Positions 34,186 to 41,921 of a stretch of DNA of 64,000 nt are shown piece by piece. Positions within the stretch are counted from its first letter, which is position 1, and every line of letters begins with the position of its first letter. The stretch comes from Agreia sp. COWG (lineage in GTDB: Bacteria > Actinomycetota > Actinomycetes > Actinomycetales > Microbacteriaceae): positions 1,736,001 to 1,800,000 of the forward strand of contig NZ_LR882035.1 of assembly GCF_904528075.1 (NCBI RefSeq). The letters are read 5' to 3'. Under the pieces are notes generated by a model. That model was not told the origin of the DNA. It saw only the letters and a program-made list of their open reading frames with translations, and did not search any database. The position numbers and the translations under genes were made by a program.

Positions 34186-35121
34186 TCAGGCGTCGGGCAG
34201 CAGCGTGCGCACCTGCACGACGTCGTCGTCCATCTGGGCGATCAGGGGTTCGACACCCGTGTACTTCACCATGCCGCGGATCCGGTGCGTGAACTCCACG
34301 TCGACGATGTGGTCGTAGAGGTCTATCTCCTGATCGAGCACGTAGGCCTCGACCTGCTTCTGCGGCACGCCCTTGAACGTCGGGTTGTTGCCCACCGAGA
34401 TGGCGGCGCGGTAGCGTGCCGGCCCGTCGGTGAGCCAGCCCGCATAGACGCCGTCCGCCGGGATCAGACCCTGCGAATCCGGCGAGAGGTTGGCGGTCGG
34501 ATACCCGAGCTCGCGACCGCGAGCCGCGCCGTGCACCACCATGCCGCGCACGGTCGGGATGTGCCCCAGCAATTCTGCGGCCCCCTCGACGTCGCCCTCG
34601 CGCAGCAGCTCGCGGATCCACGTCGACGACACTCTGCGGTCCCCCTCGAGGCGCACATCGTCGATGAGCTGCACCGTGAACCCGTGCTGAATGCCGAGCT
34701 CCCTCAGCAGCGCGACATCGCCCGCACCCCGGGCGCCGAAGCGAAAATCGCTGCCGACGAGCACGACCTTGGCGTGCAGGGCGTCGACCAGCATCCGTGA
34801 GACGAACTGCTGCGGGGTCTGGTCTGCGAATGCCCTGTCGAAGCGCAGAACGAGGGCGGCATCGATGCCGGTCGACGACAGCAGCTCGATCTTTCGCTCG
34901 GTGCCCACCAGGGTGGCCGGGCAGCTGCCCGGTGAGAGCAGCGCGAGCGGATGCCGGTCGAACGTCACGACGACGCTCGTCAGAGACCGCTGCTCGGCCA
35001 CCCCGAGTAGCTGTCGGATGACCGCCCTGTGACCCGCGTGCACGCCGTCGAACTTTCCGATGGTGACAGCGGAGTTGCCGATGTCACCGGGAACGGATTC
35101 GAGATCTGTGAAGACCTTCAC
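34186..35121 (-). CDS. ribF: bifunctional riboflavin kinase / FAD synthetase
   Basis: A 311-residue bifunctional enzyme that converts riboflavin to FMN and FAD. The N-terminal FAD-synthetase domain has TIGKFDGVHAGHRAVI (nucleotidyl transferase HxGH-type motif), ISSTWIRELL-like segment and the C-terminal riboflavin-kinase domain has GRELGYPTANLS and EVEFTHRIRGMVKY. The GTG at 35121 overlaps the stop of the upstream membrane-protein gene by 4 nt. It belongs to the truB-ribF part of the backbone; rpsO, its usual neighbour, is 31 kb away. Confidence 0.95.
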   Translation of the reverse strand: MKVFTDLESVPGDIGNSAVTIGKFDGVHAGHRAVIRQLLGVAEQRSLTSVVVTFDRHPLALLSPGSCPATLVGTERKIELLSSTGIDAALVLRFDRAFADQTPQQFVSRMLVDALHAKVVLVGSDFRFGARGAGDVALLRELGIQHGFTVQLIDDVRLEGDRRVSSTWIRELLREGDVEGAAELLGHIPTVRGMVVHGAARGRELGYPTANLSPDSQGLIPADGVYAGWLTDGPARYRAAISVGNNPTFKGVPQKQVEAYVLDQEIDLYDHIVDVEFTHRIRGMVKYTGVEPLIAQMDDDVVQVRTLLPDA

Positions 35122-35567
35122 GCGACGTCTGACGCTGCGTCGGCGCCCATGCGGCGCGACCTGAGCCAGATCATGCCGAGGATCGGCAGAACCAGGGGAA
35201 TGAACAGGTAGCCGTTTCCGTACCACGACCAGACGCTCGGCCTGGCGAACAGCTCTGGGTGGGTGAGGCTGAGTGTGCCGACGACCAGCACCCCGATGAG
35301 CTCGAATGAGATCGTGACCCACGCGACGCGATACCAGACCCGGCCCGGGGCGATCAGGGCGACCGTGGCGACGATGTAGACCACGCTGGCGAGCGCCGAC
35401 AGCCAATAGGCCAGGGAGACCTCCTGCGAGTCCCTTATCAACCCGGCGATCTGAACGAAGGAGCGCCCGGTTGCACCGAGGGCGAGGATGCCGTACACGA
35501 CGACGAGAACCCTGCCCACTCCTTTCGAGCGAGTCGAGCGGGGCGCGGGAGAAGTGAGTTCTGGCAT
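35118..35567 (-). CDS. conserved membrane protein next to ribF
   Basis: A 149-residue protein with four predicted transmembrane segments, at about 19-43, 54-74, 82-101 and 119-138. I do not recognise a named family, but small membrane proteins beside ribF are seen in other actinobacteria. The stop overlaps the ribF GTG by 4 nt, which implies coupling. A TAAACT box lies 10 nt before the ATG at 35567. Function unknown. Confidence 0.75.
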   Translation of the reverse strand: MPELTSPAPRSTRSKGVGRVLVVVYGILALGATGRSFVQIAGLIRDSQEVSLAYWLSALASVVYIVATVALIAPGRVWYRVAWVTISFELIGVLVVGTLSLTHPELFARPSVWSWYGNGYLFIPLVLPILGMIWLRSRRMGADAASDVA

Positions 35568-35607
35568 GGCGAAGAAGAGTTTACAACCCGCGTGCGCGCT
35601 GAGCCCC

Positions 35608-35976
35608 TCAGGCGCCCTGCACGAACCAGATCACGTTCATGCGGTAGACCATCACCGCGATGGCGAGGCACACCACACCCAGGATGACGGTGCTCCAGCG
35701 CGTTCTCTCGACGAGGGCCCAGAACACCCCGGCCGCGGGGAGCAGCAGCGCCGACACGAGGTAGGTGTAGAACTCGAGGGGGTCGCCGCTGGGGCTGTTA
35801 CCGGCGAACGGCGACACGATGGCCGACACGAGCTGGGCGACGAGCAGCACCTCGACGAGCGCCACGGCGCCCAGCGTGTAGTCGTTCGGCTTGCGCCCTG
35901 CGAAGCCGAGGGCGAGGCACAGAACGCCGCCGACCACCGCCACGGAGACCTGCAGGATCGTGAGCCACTCGATCAT
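35608..35976 (-). CDS. conserved four-helix membrane protein
   Basis: A 122-residue protein with four hydrophobic segments, at about 5-25, 36-58, 72-87 and 95-113. No family recognised. Its ATG overlaps the truB stop by 4 nt (ATGA), so truB and this gene are co-translated; the ribF-side membrane gene starts 40 bp later. Function unknown; the context between truB and ribF is the only clue. Confidence 0.75.
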   Translation of the reverse strand: MIEWLTILQVSVAVVGGVLCLALGFAGRKPNDYTLGAVALVEVLLVAQLVSAIVSPFAGNSPSGDPLEFYTYLVSALLLPAAGVFWALVERTRWSTVILGVVCLAIAVMVYRMNVIWFVQGA

Positions 35977-36959
35977 GAGTCGCCTCCGGCAGAACGGGCG
36001 TCCGCCCCGGACTGCTGGTCCGGCGGAAAGTTCACCAGCGTCTGCGCTCGACCTGAAGCGACGGAGACGAGGCCGACCAGGCGGCCGTCGGGAGCGATCG
36101 CGGCGACCGGGCCCCGGGCATCCGGCGCGGTGTCGCCCAGCTCGAGCCTCTTGCCGTGGCCCAGGTCGATGCTCTGCTGGGCGGTGAGCTCGAGGGTCTC
36201 GAAGAGGCGTGATGCTGTGGTGGCAGGGGCCTCGAGCGCATCGGCCACGATCACGGTCTCGAGATCGGCGGCCTCGTCGACGCGGAACGGCCCGATGCGG
36301 GTACGCCTGAGGGCGGTCAGGTGGCCCCCTACCCCGAGCGCCGCACCCAGGTCACGGCCTAGGGCTCGAATGTAGGTTCCCGACGAGCACACCACGCGCA
36401 CCTCGAGCTCGACCACCTGTGCGCCGTCGGCCGTGGTGGCGGCGCGCTCGTCGACGACCTCGAACTCGGACACCGTGACCGGCCGCGCCTTCAGCTTCAC
36501 CTCGACGCCGCTTCGCACCAGCGCATAGGCACGCTGACCGTCGACCTTGATGGCGCTCACTGAACTCGGGGTCTGCTCGATGTCACCCGTGAGCGCCTCG
36601 ACCTGAGACCGGATGTCCGCCGCGATCAGCCCCTCGACTGCGCCAGACGGTGCCACGGAGACGACCTCGCCCTCGGCGTCGTCTGTCGTGGTGGCGACGC
36701 CGAGCCGGATGGTGGCCAGGTACTCCTTGTCGAGGCCCACCACGTAGGTGAGCAGCCGAGTCGATGCGTTCACGCCGAGCACGAGCAGCCCCGTCGCCAT
36801 GGGGTCGAGCGTTCCTGCGTGCCCGACCTTGCGGGTTCCGGCGATCCGGCGGGTGCGGGCGACCACGTCGTGGCTGGTGAGGCCAGCGGGCTTGTCGATG
36901 AACAGAACGCCGCTGCGCGTCGAAGGCTCGGCTTTGTCACGGGTGAACTTCTCTGGCAC
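35973..36959 (-). CDS. truB: tRNA pseudouridine(55) synthase
   Basis: A 328-residue pseudouridine synthase that modifies U55 in the tRNA T-loop. GHAGTLDPMATGLL contains the catalytic aspartate (D52), and FIDKPAGLTSHDVV and GTYIRALGRDLG are family motifs. The C-terminal about 60 residues form the PUA-like domain. The GTG at 36959 has TAGGGT 6 nt upstream, so the transcript is probably leaderless. It heads the truB - membrane protein - membrane protein - ribF group. Confidence 0.95.
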   Translation of the reverse strand: MPEKFTRDKAEPSTRSGVLFIDKPAGLTSHDVVARTRRIAGTRKVGHAGTLDPMATGLLVLGVNASTRLLTYVVGLDKEYLATIRLGVATTTDDAEGEVVSVAPSGAVEGLIAADIRSQVEALTGDIEQTPSSVSAIKVDGQRAYALVRSGVEVKLKARPVTVSEFEVVDERAATTADGAQVVELEVRVVCSSGTYIRALGRDLGAALGVGGHLTALRRTRIGPFRVDEAADLETVIVADALEAPATTASRLFETLELTAQQSIDLGHGKRLELGDTAPDARGPVAAIAPDGRLVGLVSVASGRAQTLVNFPPDQQSGADARSAGGDS

Positions 36960-36965
36960 CCCTCA

Positions 36966-36971
36966 ACCCTA
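36966..36971 (-). promoter_or_regulatory. TAGGGT -10 box of truB
   Basis: TAGGGT on the minus strand, 6 nt before the truB GTG at 36959. Confidence 0.45.
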
Positions 36972-37016
36972 AGCGCGTCGCGCCCGACGCCCGGGCACGC
37001 TGAACGGTGAGCGGTC

Positions 37017-37640
37017 TCAGCAGCTGTCCGCGAACACCCTCCGGGGTCGTTCCGGATCGGTGGTGTCGACGATGGCCGTCGCCGAGAAGCGCGGCCCCGC
37101 CTCGGCCGTGTAGCGATCGATCGCCTCGTCGAGAGCCACATTCTGCGGCCGCGCAGGCGTTTCGAGATAGATCGTGTAGTTGAACGTGCCACGCAGCTGC
37201 GGTCGCGCGAGAAAGGGGCCGGCGACCACGAGGATGGCATCTGCCGCTGCCGTTCGCCAGACCGGCTCGATGGCACGGGAGGCGCCCTCGTCGAACGCTG
37301 CAACGACGAACCCGGTGCTGCCACCGAGGCGGAACGGATCGACGAGCACTCGTCGGAACGTGGCGTAGTCGTATCTCTCTTCGTAGTAATGGGCCGCCGT
37401 CTCACGCGCCCCGCCTCGCTCTGCCGGGGGCGTGACGAAGTCGTCGATGGAGGCGAAGACGGAGGCGTGCCCGGAACGTGAGAACGCGCCAACCAGCTGC
37501 CGACCGAACTCGGGGGCGCCGACCGCGCCATCGACGGCGACGATCGCGCGTCCGCGTCCGTAGTTGTGAGCGATCTCGAGCGCTTGGGCATCGAAGAACT
37601 GGCGGCTGACTACGCGGTCTTGCGAAGGGTCGGTGGGCAC
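37017..37640 (-). CDS. uridine-kinase-like protein with degenerate P-loop
   Basis: A 207-residue protein with the fold layout of actinobacterial uridine-kinase-like proteins: an IVAVDG strand, FASIDDFVTPPAERG in place of the DDFY loop, and the lid-like ARPQNVALDEAIDRY. The P-loop, expected as GxxGxGK(S/T), reads DGAVGAPEFGRQL and has neither the lysine nor the Ser/Thr. ATP binding is therefore doubtful, and it may be a pseudokinase or bind another ligand. Start GTG at 37640 with TACACT 6 nt upstream. Divergent from the epimerase at 37725. Confidence 0.7.
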   Translation of the reverse strand: MPTDPSQDRVVSRQFFDAQALEIAHNYGRGRAIVAVDGAVGAPEFGRQLVGAFSRSGHASVFASIDDFVTPPAERGGARETAAHYYEERYDYATFRRVLVDPFRLGGSTGFVVAAFDEGASRAIEPVWRTAAADAILVVAGPFLARPQLRGTFNYTIYLETPARPQNVALDEAIDRYTAEAGPRFSATAIVDTTDPERPRRVFADSC

Positions 37641-37646
37641 CCGTCA

Positions 37647-37652
37647 AGTGTA
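37647..37652 (-). promoter_or_regulatory. TACACT -10 box of kinase-like gene
   Basis: TACACT on the minus strand, 6 nt before the GTG at 37640. The divergent epimerase has GATAGT at 37714-37719, 5 nt before its ATG. Confidence 0.4.
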
Positions 37653-37724
37653 GGCACGCCTTCGCCGCCGGCGAACAGAGTGCGCCGAGATCCCTGGTCA
37701 CCGACACCTCGCCGATAGTAGACC

Positions 37725-38744
37725 ATGGACAAGATTGCGTTTGTACTCGGGGGGTCCGGCCAGGTGGGCGAAGCCGTCATCCCCGCCCTCCTTCGCGACG
37801 GCTGGCACGTGCGGGCAGGATCCCGGTCGCAGCATTCCTGGCCCGATGGGGTGGAGGGTGTCTTGGTCGATCGGCAGATCGATGAGTCGTTCTCGGCGGC
37901 GCTGGGCGCCGGGGTGGATCTGCTCGTCGATTGTGTCGCCTACACGCACGATAACGCCCACCAGCTCGGCCGGGCCGCCGACAGGATCGGATCCGCCGTC
38001 GTGCTCTCGAGCGTCTCGGTGTACTGCGACAGCCGGGGCCGCACCCTCGACGAGGCCACAGGGGCAGACGACTTTCCCGTTCTGCCCATCCCGATCGCAG
38101 AGGGTCAATCGAGAACCGCGCCCGGCGACACCACGTATTCCACTCGCAAGGTGGCGATGGAGGACGTGCTCCTAGCCGACGACATGCGCATTCCCGTGAC
38201 CGTCCTGCGGCCGGGCGCCATCTACGGGCCCGCGAGCGTGCACCCGAGAGAACTGTGGTTCATCAAGAGAGCGCTCGACAGGCGCCCCGTGCAGATTCTG
38301 AACTGGGGCGGGCAGAGCAGGTTCCATCGCAGCAACAGCCGCACCATCGCCGAGCTCGTCCGCCTGGCCGCGCGCTCTCCAGGGCGACGAGTGCTCAACG
38401 CCGTCGATGACGACGCGCTCACCACGAGCGAGATCGCCCACATCACGAATGCGTTTCTCGATCACCATCCAACGGAGTTCCTCATCCCCGGTGCCTCGGC
38501 CCTCGGAGACACGCCCTGGTCTGTGCCCGAGCCCATCGTCGCCGACATGTCCGAGGCCGTGGCACAGCTGGGTTATCGTCAGGTCGCAACCTATGCCGAC
38601 TCGCTGCCGGCGATGGTGAAGCGCATCGTCGATACGATCGGCGCCCGAGACTGGTCGACGGCCTACCCCGCTTTTCTTCGGGCGAACGGCCCCGATGCCT
38701 TCGACTACGCAGCGGAGGATGCCTGGGTTCGCGCGGCCCTCTAG
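37725..38744 (+). CDS. NAD-dependent epimerase/dehydratase
   Basis: A 339-residue extended-SDR protein. Nucleotide binding is by FVLGGSGQVGEAVIPALL. SSVSVY and TYSTRKVAMEDVLL supply the Ser/Tyr/Lys-type catalytic positions, and VLRPGAIYGP follows. Substrate unknown. Its stop overlaps that of the convergent TmrB-like gene (CTAG), leaving no room for an intergenic terminator. Confidence 0.85.
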   Translation: MDKIAFVLGGSGQVGEAVIPALLRDGWHVRAGSRSQHSWPDGVEGVLVDRQIDESFSAALGAGVDLLVDCVAYTHDNAHQLGRAADRIGSAVVLSSVSVYCDSRGRTLDEATGADDFPVLPIPIAEGQSRTAPGDTTYSTRKVAMEDVLLADDMRIPVTVLRPGAIYGPASVHPRELWFIKRALDRRPVQILNWGGQSRFHRSNSRTIAELVRLAARSPGRRVLNAVDDDALTTSEIAHITNAFLDHHPTEFLIPGASALGDTPWSVPEPIVADMSEAVAQLGYRQVATYADSLPAMVKRIVDTIGARDWSTAYPAFLRANGPDAFDYAAEDAWVRAAL

Positions 38745-39268
38745 GCCTGCCGTAACACGGCGTCCGCTATCTTCTGAGCCACCTGTTCTGCCGGGATGAG
38801 CGCGGTATCGATGACGTCGGCCTCATCGTGCAGCCATGCCCGGGCCGCCTCGTCGTAGGCCTCGAGATACGAGAGCCTGAACCTCGACGGTCCCATGACG
38901 GTGTCGCTCATGATCCTGTCGTGCAAGACGGTCCGGTCGGCGTGCAAAACGAAATGTCGCACAGGGATTGCGTACTCGGCAAGGCCCGAGCTGATCTCAC
39001 GCCAGTAGCTCTCCACCAGAACGGTCATCGGCATGACGAGAGTGCCACCCGTGTAGCTCAGAACTCGACGTGCCGTCTCGACGACGAGGGGGCGCCATGG
39101 TGGCCAGTGCTGAAAGTTGTCGGTCTGCGGCAGCCCGGGCGTGATGTCCATCAACACCTCGCCCACCTTCTCCGCGTCGAGGACCCGGGCATCCGGCAGC
39201 AGTTGCTGCACGAGCGCGGCGGTCGTGGTCTTGCCTGCACCGTGGGTGCCATTGAGCCAGACGATCAT
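38741..39268 (-). CDS. TmrB-like P-loop protein
   Basis: A 175-residue P-loop kinase-like protein. Walker A is GTHGAGKTTTA. The order VWLNGTHGAGKTTTAAL, then DAEKVGEVL, then TDNFQHWPPWRPLV matches the Bacillus tunicamycin-resistance protein TmrB, which binds ATP and tunicamycin at the membrane. Resistance is therefore possible but unproven here, and many TmrB relatives have other or unknown roles. Start ATG at 39268 with TAGAGT 7 nt upstream, overlapping the DUF2332 stop. Confidence 0.75.
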   Translation of the reverse strand: MIVWLNGTHGAGKTTTAALVQQLLPDARVLDAEKVGEVLMDITPGLPQTDNFQHWPPWRPLVVETARRVLSYTGGTLVMPMTVLVESYWREISSGLAEYAIPVRHFVLHADRTVLHDRIMSDTVMGPSRFRLSYLEAYDEAARAWLHDEADVIDTALIPAEQVAQKIADAVLRQA

Positions 39269-39275
39269 GCATCGG

Positions 39276-39281
39276 ACTCTA
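39276..39281 (-). promoter_or_regulatory. TAGAGT -10 box of TmrB-like gene
   Basis: TAGAGT on the minus strand, 7 nt before the ATG at 39268 and overlapping the DUF2332 stop codon at 39279. Confidence 0.4.
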
Positions 39282-40256
39282 GCGGTCTACCACGGCCTCG
39301 TAGCTGTCACCGTGCGCACCGGCCAGGGCCGTCGCACGCCCGTTCACCGAAACCACCATTCGGCCGTCGGGGTCACGCCTGAGCTGCCGGGTGATGCGCG
39401 GGAGGATGTTCCTCCCCTCGTTGCTGATCCACGTAACGTTCGGCAGGGAGCGCATGAGCTCCGAGAATTTCTGCCGCACGTCGAGATCGACATAGGCCAG
39501 AACGGCACTGTGGAACACCACGACATGGCAATCGGCGGGTGTGCTGGCGACGAGCCCGGGCAACGCCTCCAGCATGTCGCCGCGCTGGACATTCGGCGGG
39601 TCCGCGGCGGCGATCTCGAACGCCGCAGCCAGGCGAGCACGCCGTTCCTCGTGCTCCGGCCAGACGAGGGTCGTCAACCACGCTCTCTCGTCGGGGTCTC
39701 GAACGCTCAGCGGGTTCAGGTCGACACCAGCGCGCCAGGCGACCAGGGGAAGACGCGTGGGCACGCTCTGCTCGTCGATGCGGCACCGGATGGCTACCGC
39801 GCTCGGACCATCGTCGGGATCGAGACGAACCGTGCACCCCGGCGCCTCGTAAAGGTAGCTGTACCGATCCGGTAGAAGGCAGAGGCCGGCCGACGCTCCC
39901 ACCTCGATCAGGGCGAGCCGGCCGGGGAGTCGGCTCAGAACGGGCAGAAGCACAGCGCACCGCGCCGCCTCGTTGGTCTGCGTAGACCGGGCCATGACCT
40001 GGGCGAGCACGTCGACCCACCTCGCCACCAGCCAATCACGCATCTCGGCGTATCCCGCCTCGGGGGCTCCTCCCAGCCGCGCTGCAGCGAAGACGAGATT
40101 CGGTTGTCGCTTTCTCTCAGGCAGCCCGGCGACGAGCTGCAGCACACCGGCATCGCGGGCGATCCCGGTCGCCCAGTCGAAGTAGACGTCAGAGACCCCG
40201 CGCGCCTCGCGATCGGCGAAGCGCTGATACAGCTGCGCTACCGCAGTCTCTGTCAT
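39279..40256 (-). CDS. DUF2332 domain-containing protein
   Basis: A 325-residue soluble protein of the DUF2332 family, common in actinobacteria. Family signs are YFDWATGIARDAGVL, QPNLVFAAARLGG, LIEVGASAGL and VVFHSAVLAYV, which resemble a methyltransferase-like Rossmann core. No function has been established. The ATG at 40256 overlaps the GNAT stop by 4 nt, so both are translated together. Confidence 0.85.
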   Translation of the reverse strand: MTETAVAQLYQRFADREARGVSDVYFDWATGIARDAGVLQLVAGLPERKRQPNLVFAAARLGGAPEAGYAEMRDWLVARWVDVLAQVMARSTQTNEAARCAVLLPVLSRLPGRLALIEVGASAGLCLLPDRYSYLYEAPGCTVRLDPDDGPSAVAIRCRIDEQSVPTRLPLVAWRAGVDLNPLSVRDPDERAWLTTLVWPEHEERRARLAAAFEIAAADPPNVQRGDMLEALPGLVASTPADCHVVVFHSAVLAYVDLDVRQKFSELMRSLPNVTWISNEGRNILPRITRQLRRDPDGRMVVSVNGRATALAGAHGDSYEAVVDR

Positions 40257-40894
40257 AGCCCGAAGAGTGCCAGACACGATTGCACGCCCTCAACCTCCAC
40301 ACCGATGCGCTCGGATGCCGCCCAGTCCTTCCTGTCGAGGCGAAGCCGATCCGAGACGACGACAGCACCGTCTCTGACGTCTCGAGAGATGCCGTCTTTT
40401 GCGTACCCGAGGCGACGCGACACACTCTGGGATGCCGCGTTGTCTTGAAAGACCTCGCTCACAGCGCTCTCGGCCCCGAGCCCCGCAAACGCCAGGTGGA
40501 GCAGGGCGGCACGGGCCTCCGTGCCCAGCCCGCGACGGTGGTACTCGATGCCCAGCCACGACTCCGTCTTGACCTCTCGTCGCGCGCGAAAGTCCTGCGA
40601 CCGCAAGGCGACCATCCCCACGGGGTTGTTGCCCCAGAACACGCCGAACTCGAGTTCCCATCCTTCCGGAGTCCACTCCCCCCGACGCCGCCAGTGCTGC
40701 TGAACCACGTGCACTGCACGTTCGTGGGGCGTTCCCTCGGTCCAGGGCCTCAGGTACGGGCGCTCCCCCGGTGCGTGCACCCCCGCCGCCGCCAGGTCGG
40801 CGATGGTCGCCAGCTCGTCGTCGCTGGGCGCACGAAGAACCAGTCGCTCCGTCGTCAGCGAGAGGTTGAGAACAGGCCAGTAGTCGGCAATCAC
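40253..40894 (-). CDS. GNAT family N-acetyltransferase (RimJ/RimL type)
   Basis: A 213-residue acetyl-CoA-dependent acetyltransferase. TERLVLRAPSDDELA opens the fold, and WLGIEYHRRGLGTEARAAL is the motif A pyrophosphate-binding loop. VFQDNAASQSVSRRLGY is typical of the RimJ/RimL group. Acceptor unknown. Start GTG at 40894; a GAGGCT box lies 6 nt upstream (one base off TANNNT). Coupled to DUF2332 and divergent from mutY. Confidence 0.88.
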   Translation of the reverse strand: MIADYWPVLNLSLTTERLVLRAPSDDELATIADLAAAGVHAPGERPYLRPWTEGTPHERAVHVVQQHWRRRGEWTPEGWELEFGVFWGNNPVGMVALRSQDFRARREVKTESWLGIEYHRRGLGTEARAALLHLAFAGLGAESAVSEVFQDNAASQSVSRRLGYAKDGISRDVRDGAVVVSDRLRLDRKDWAASERIGVEVEGVQSCLALFGL

Positions 40895-40952
40895 GCCACG
40901 AGCCTCTCACATGTCGCCGGCGGGCAATCAGATCTATGCGCCGAACGCGGCC

Positions 40953-40958
40953 TAGGCT
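40953..40958 (+). promoter_or_regulatory. TAGGCT -10 box of mutY
   Basis: TAGGCT ends 6 nt before the GTG at 40965; leaderless geometry. Confidence 0.5.
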
Positions 40959-40964
40959 GTCACG

Positions 40965-41885
40965 GTGACGACGACCACCTCGCCCCGAGATGCAGCAGGA
41001 GCAGAGGCCACGAGCGACTATGCACGCTCGCTGATCGATTGGTTCGACGTCTCCGCCCGCGACCTTCCCTGGCGAGCACCGCACTTCGGCGCCTGGGGGA
41101 TCCTCGTCAGCGAGTTCATGCTGCAGCAGACCCCGGTGGTGCGGGTCATTCCGCGCCTCACCGAGTGGCTCGAACGCTGGCCGACACCCGAGGCCCTCGC
41201 CGCGGACTCCCCCGGCGAGGCCGTGCGCGCCTGGCAGTCGCTCGGCTATCCGAGGCGGGCCTTGTGGTTGCACGCCTGCGCGGTCGCGATAACCGAGATG
41301 CACGACGGAGTGGTTCCGTCAGACGTCGACGCACTGCGCGCGCTTCCGGGCATCGGGGATTACACGTCGAGGGCTGTGGCCGTCTTCGCGTACGGCGGTC
41401 GGCATCCGGTCGTCGACACGAACACGCGACGCGTCATCGCCCGCTCTGTCGAAGGCCGGGACGATGCCGGGCCGCCGAGTGCGCGACGCGACCTCGAAGC
41501 GATGGAGCGCCTGCTGCCACGCGACGAGCTCGATGCCCGCGGCTTCAACGCCGCGATCATGGAACTCGGGGCCGTGGTCTGCACCGCGCGACGACCCGAC
41601 TGCGACATCTGCCCGGTTCGTTCGTCCTGCGCTTGGCGGAGCGCCGGCTTTCCCGAGACCGGAGGTCCGAGGAAGAAGGTGCAGAAGAAGTTCGAGGGCT
41701 CCGACCGCCAGGTTCGAGGGCTGGTACTCGCGCTCCTTCGCTCGACGAACGACACCGACGGCGTGAGCATCGGAGCGGTCGACGCCGTCTGGCACGACCG
41801 TGCCCAGCTCGAGCGCGCGGTCGACGGGCTGGTGCGCGACGGCCTTCTGGCCCGAACACCGGATGGCTTCGCGCTGCCGAGCTAG
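40965..41885 (+). CDS. mutY: A/G-specific adenine DNA glycosylase
   Basis: A 306-residue repair glycosylase that removes adenine mispaired with 8-oxoguanine. FMLQQTPVVRVIPRL holds the catalytic Glu-side region, LPGIGDYTSRAVAVFAYG the helix-hairpin-helix, and VVDTNTRRVIAR the catalytic Asp. The [4Fe-4S] cluster cysteines are in CTARRPDCDICPVRSSC (C-x6-C-x2-C-x5-C). The C-terminal region is shorter than in E. coli and lacks a full NUDIX-like domain, as in other actinobacteria. GTG at 40965, leaderless. Confidence 0.93.
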   Translation: MTTTTSPRDAAGAEATSDYARSLIDWFDVSARDLPWRAPHFGAWGILVSEFMLQQTPVVRVIPRLTEWLERWPTPEALAADSPGEAVRAWQSLGYPRRALWLHACAVAITEMHDGVVPSDVDALRALPGIGDYTSRAVAVFAYGGRHPVVDTNTRRVIARSVEGRDDAGPPSARRDLEAMERLLPRDELDARGFNAAIMELGAVVCTARRPDCDICPVRSSCAWRSAGFPETGGPRKKVQKKFEGSDRQVRGLVLALLRSTNDTDGVSIGAVDAVWHDRAQLERAVDGLVRDGLLARTPDGFALPS

Positions 41886-41909
41886 GCGCGTCACCGCTCG
41901 CGCCGTGGC

Positions 41910-41915
41910 TAGGCT
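41910..41915 (+). promoter_or_regulatory. TAGGCT -10 box of panE
   Basis: TAGGCT ends 6 nt before the ATG at 41922. Confidence 0.5.
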
Positions 41916-41921
41916 TGCTGC

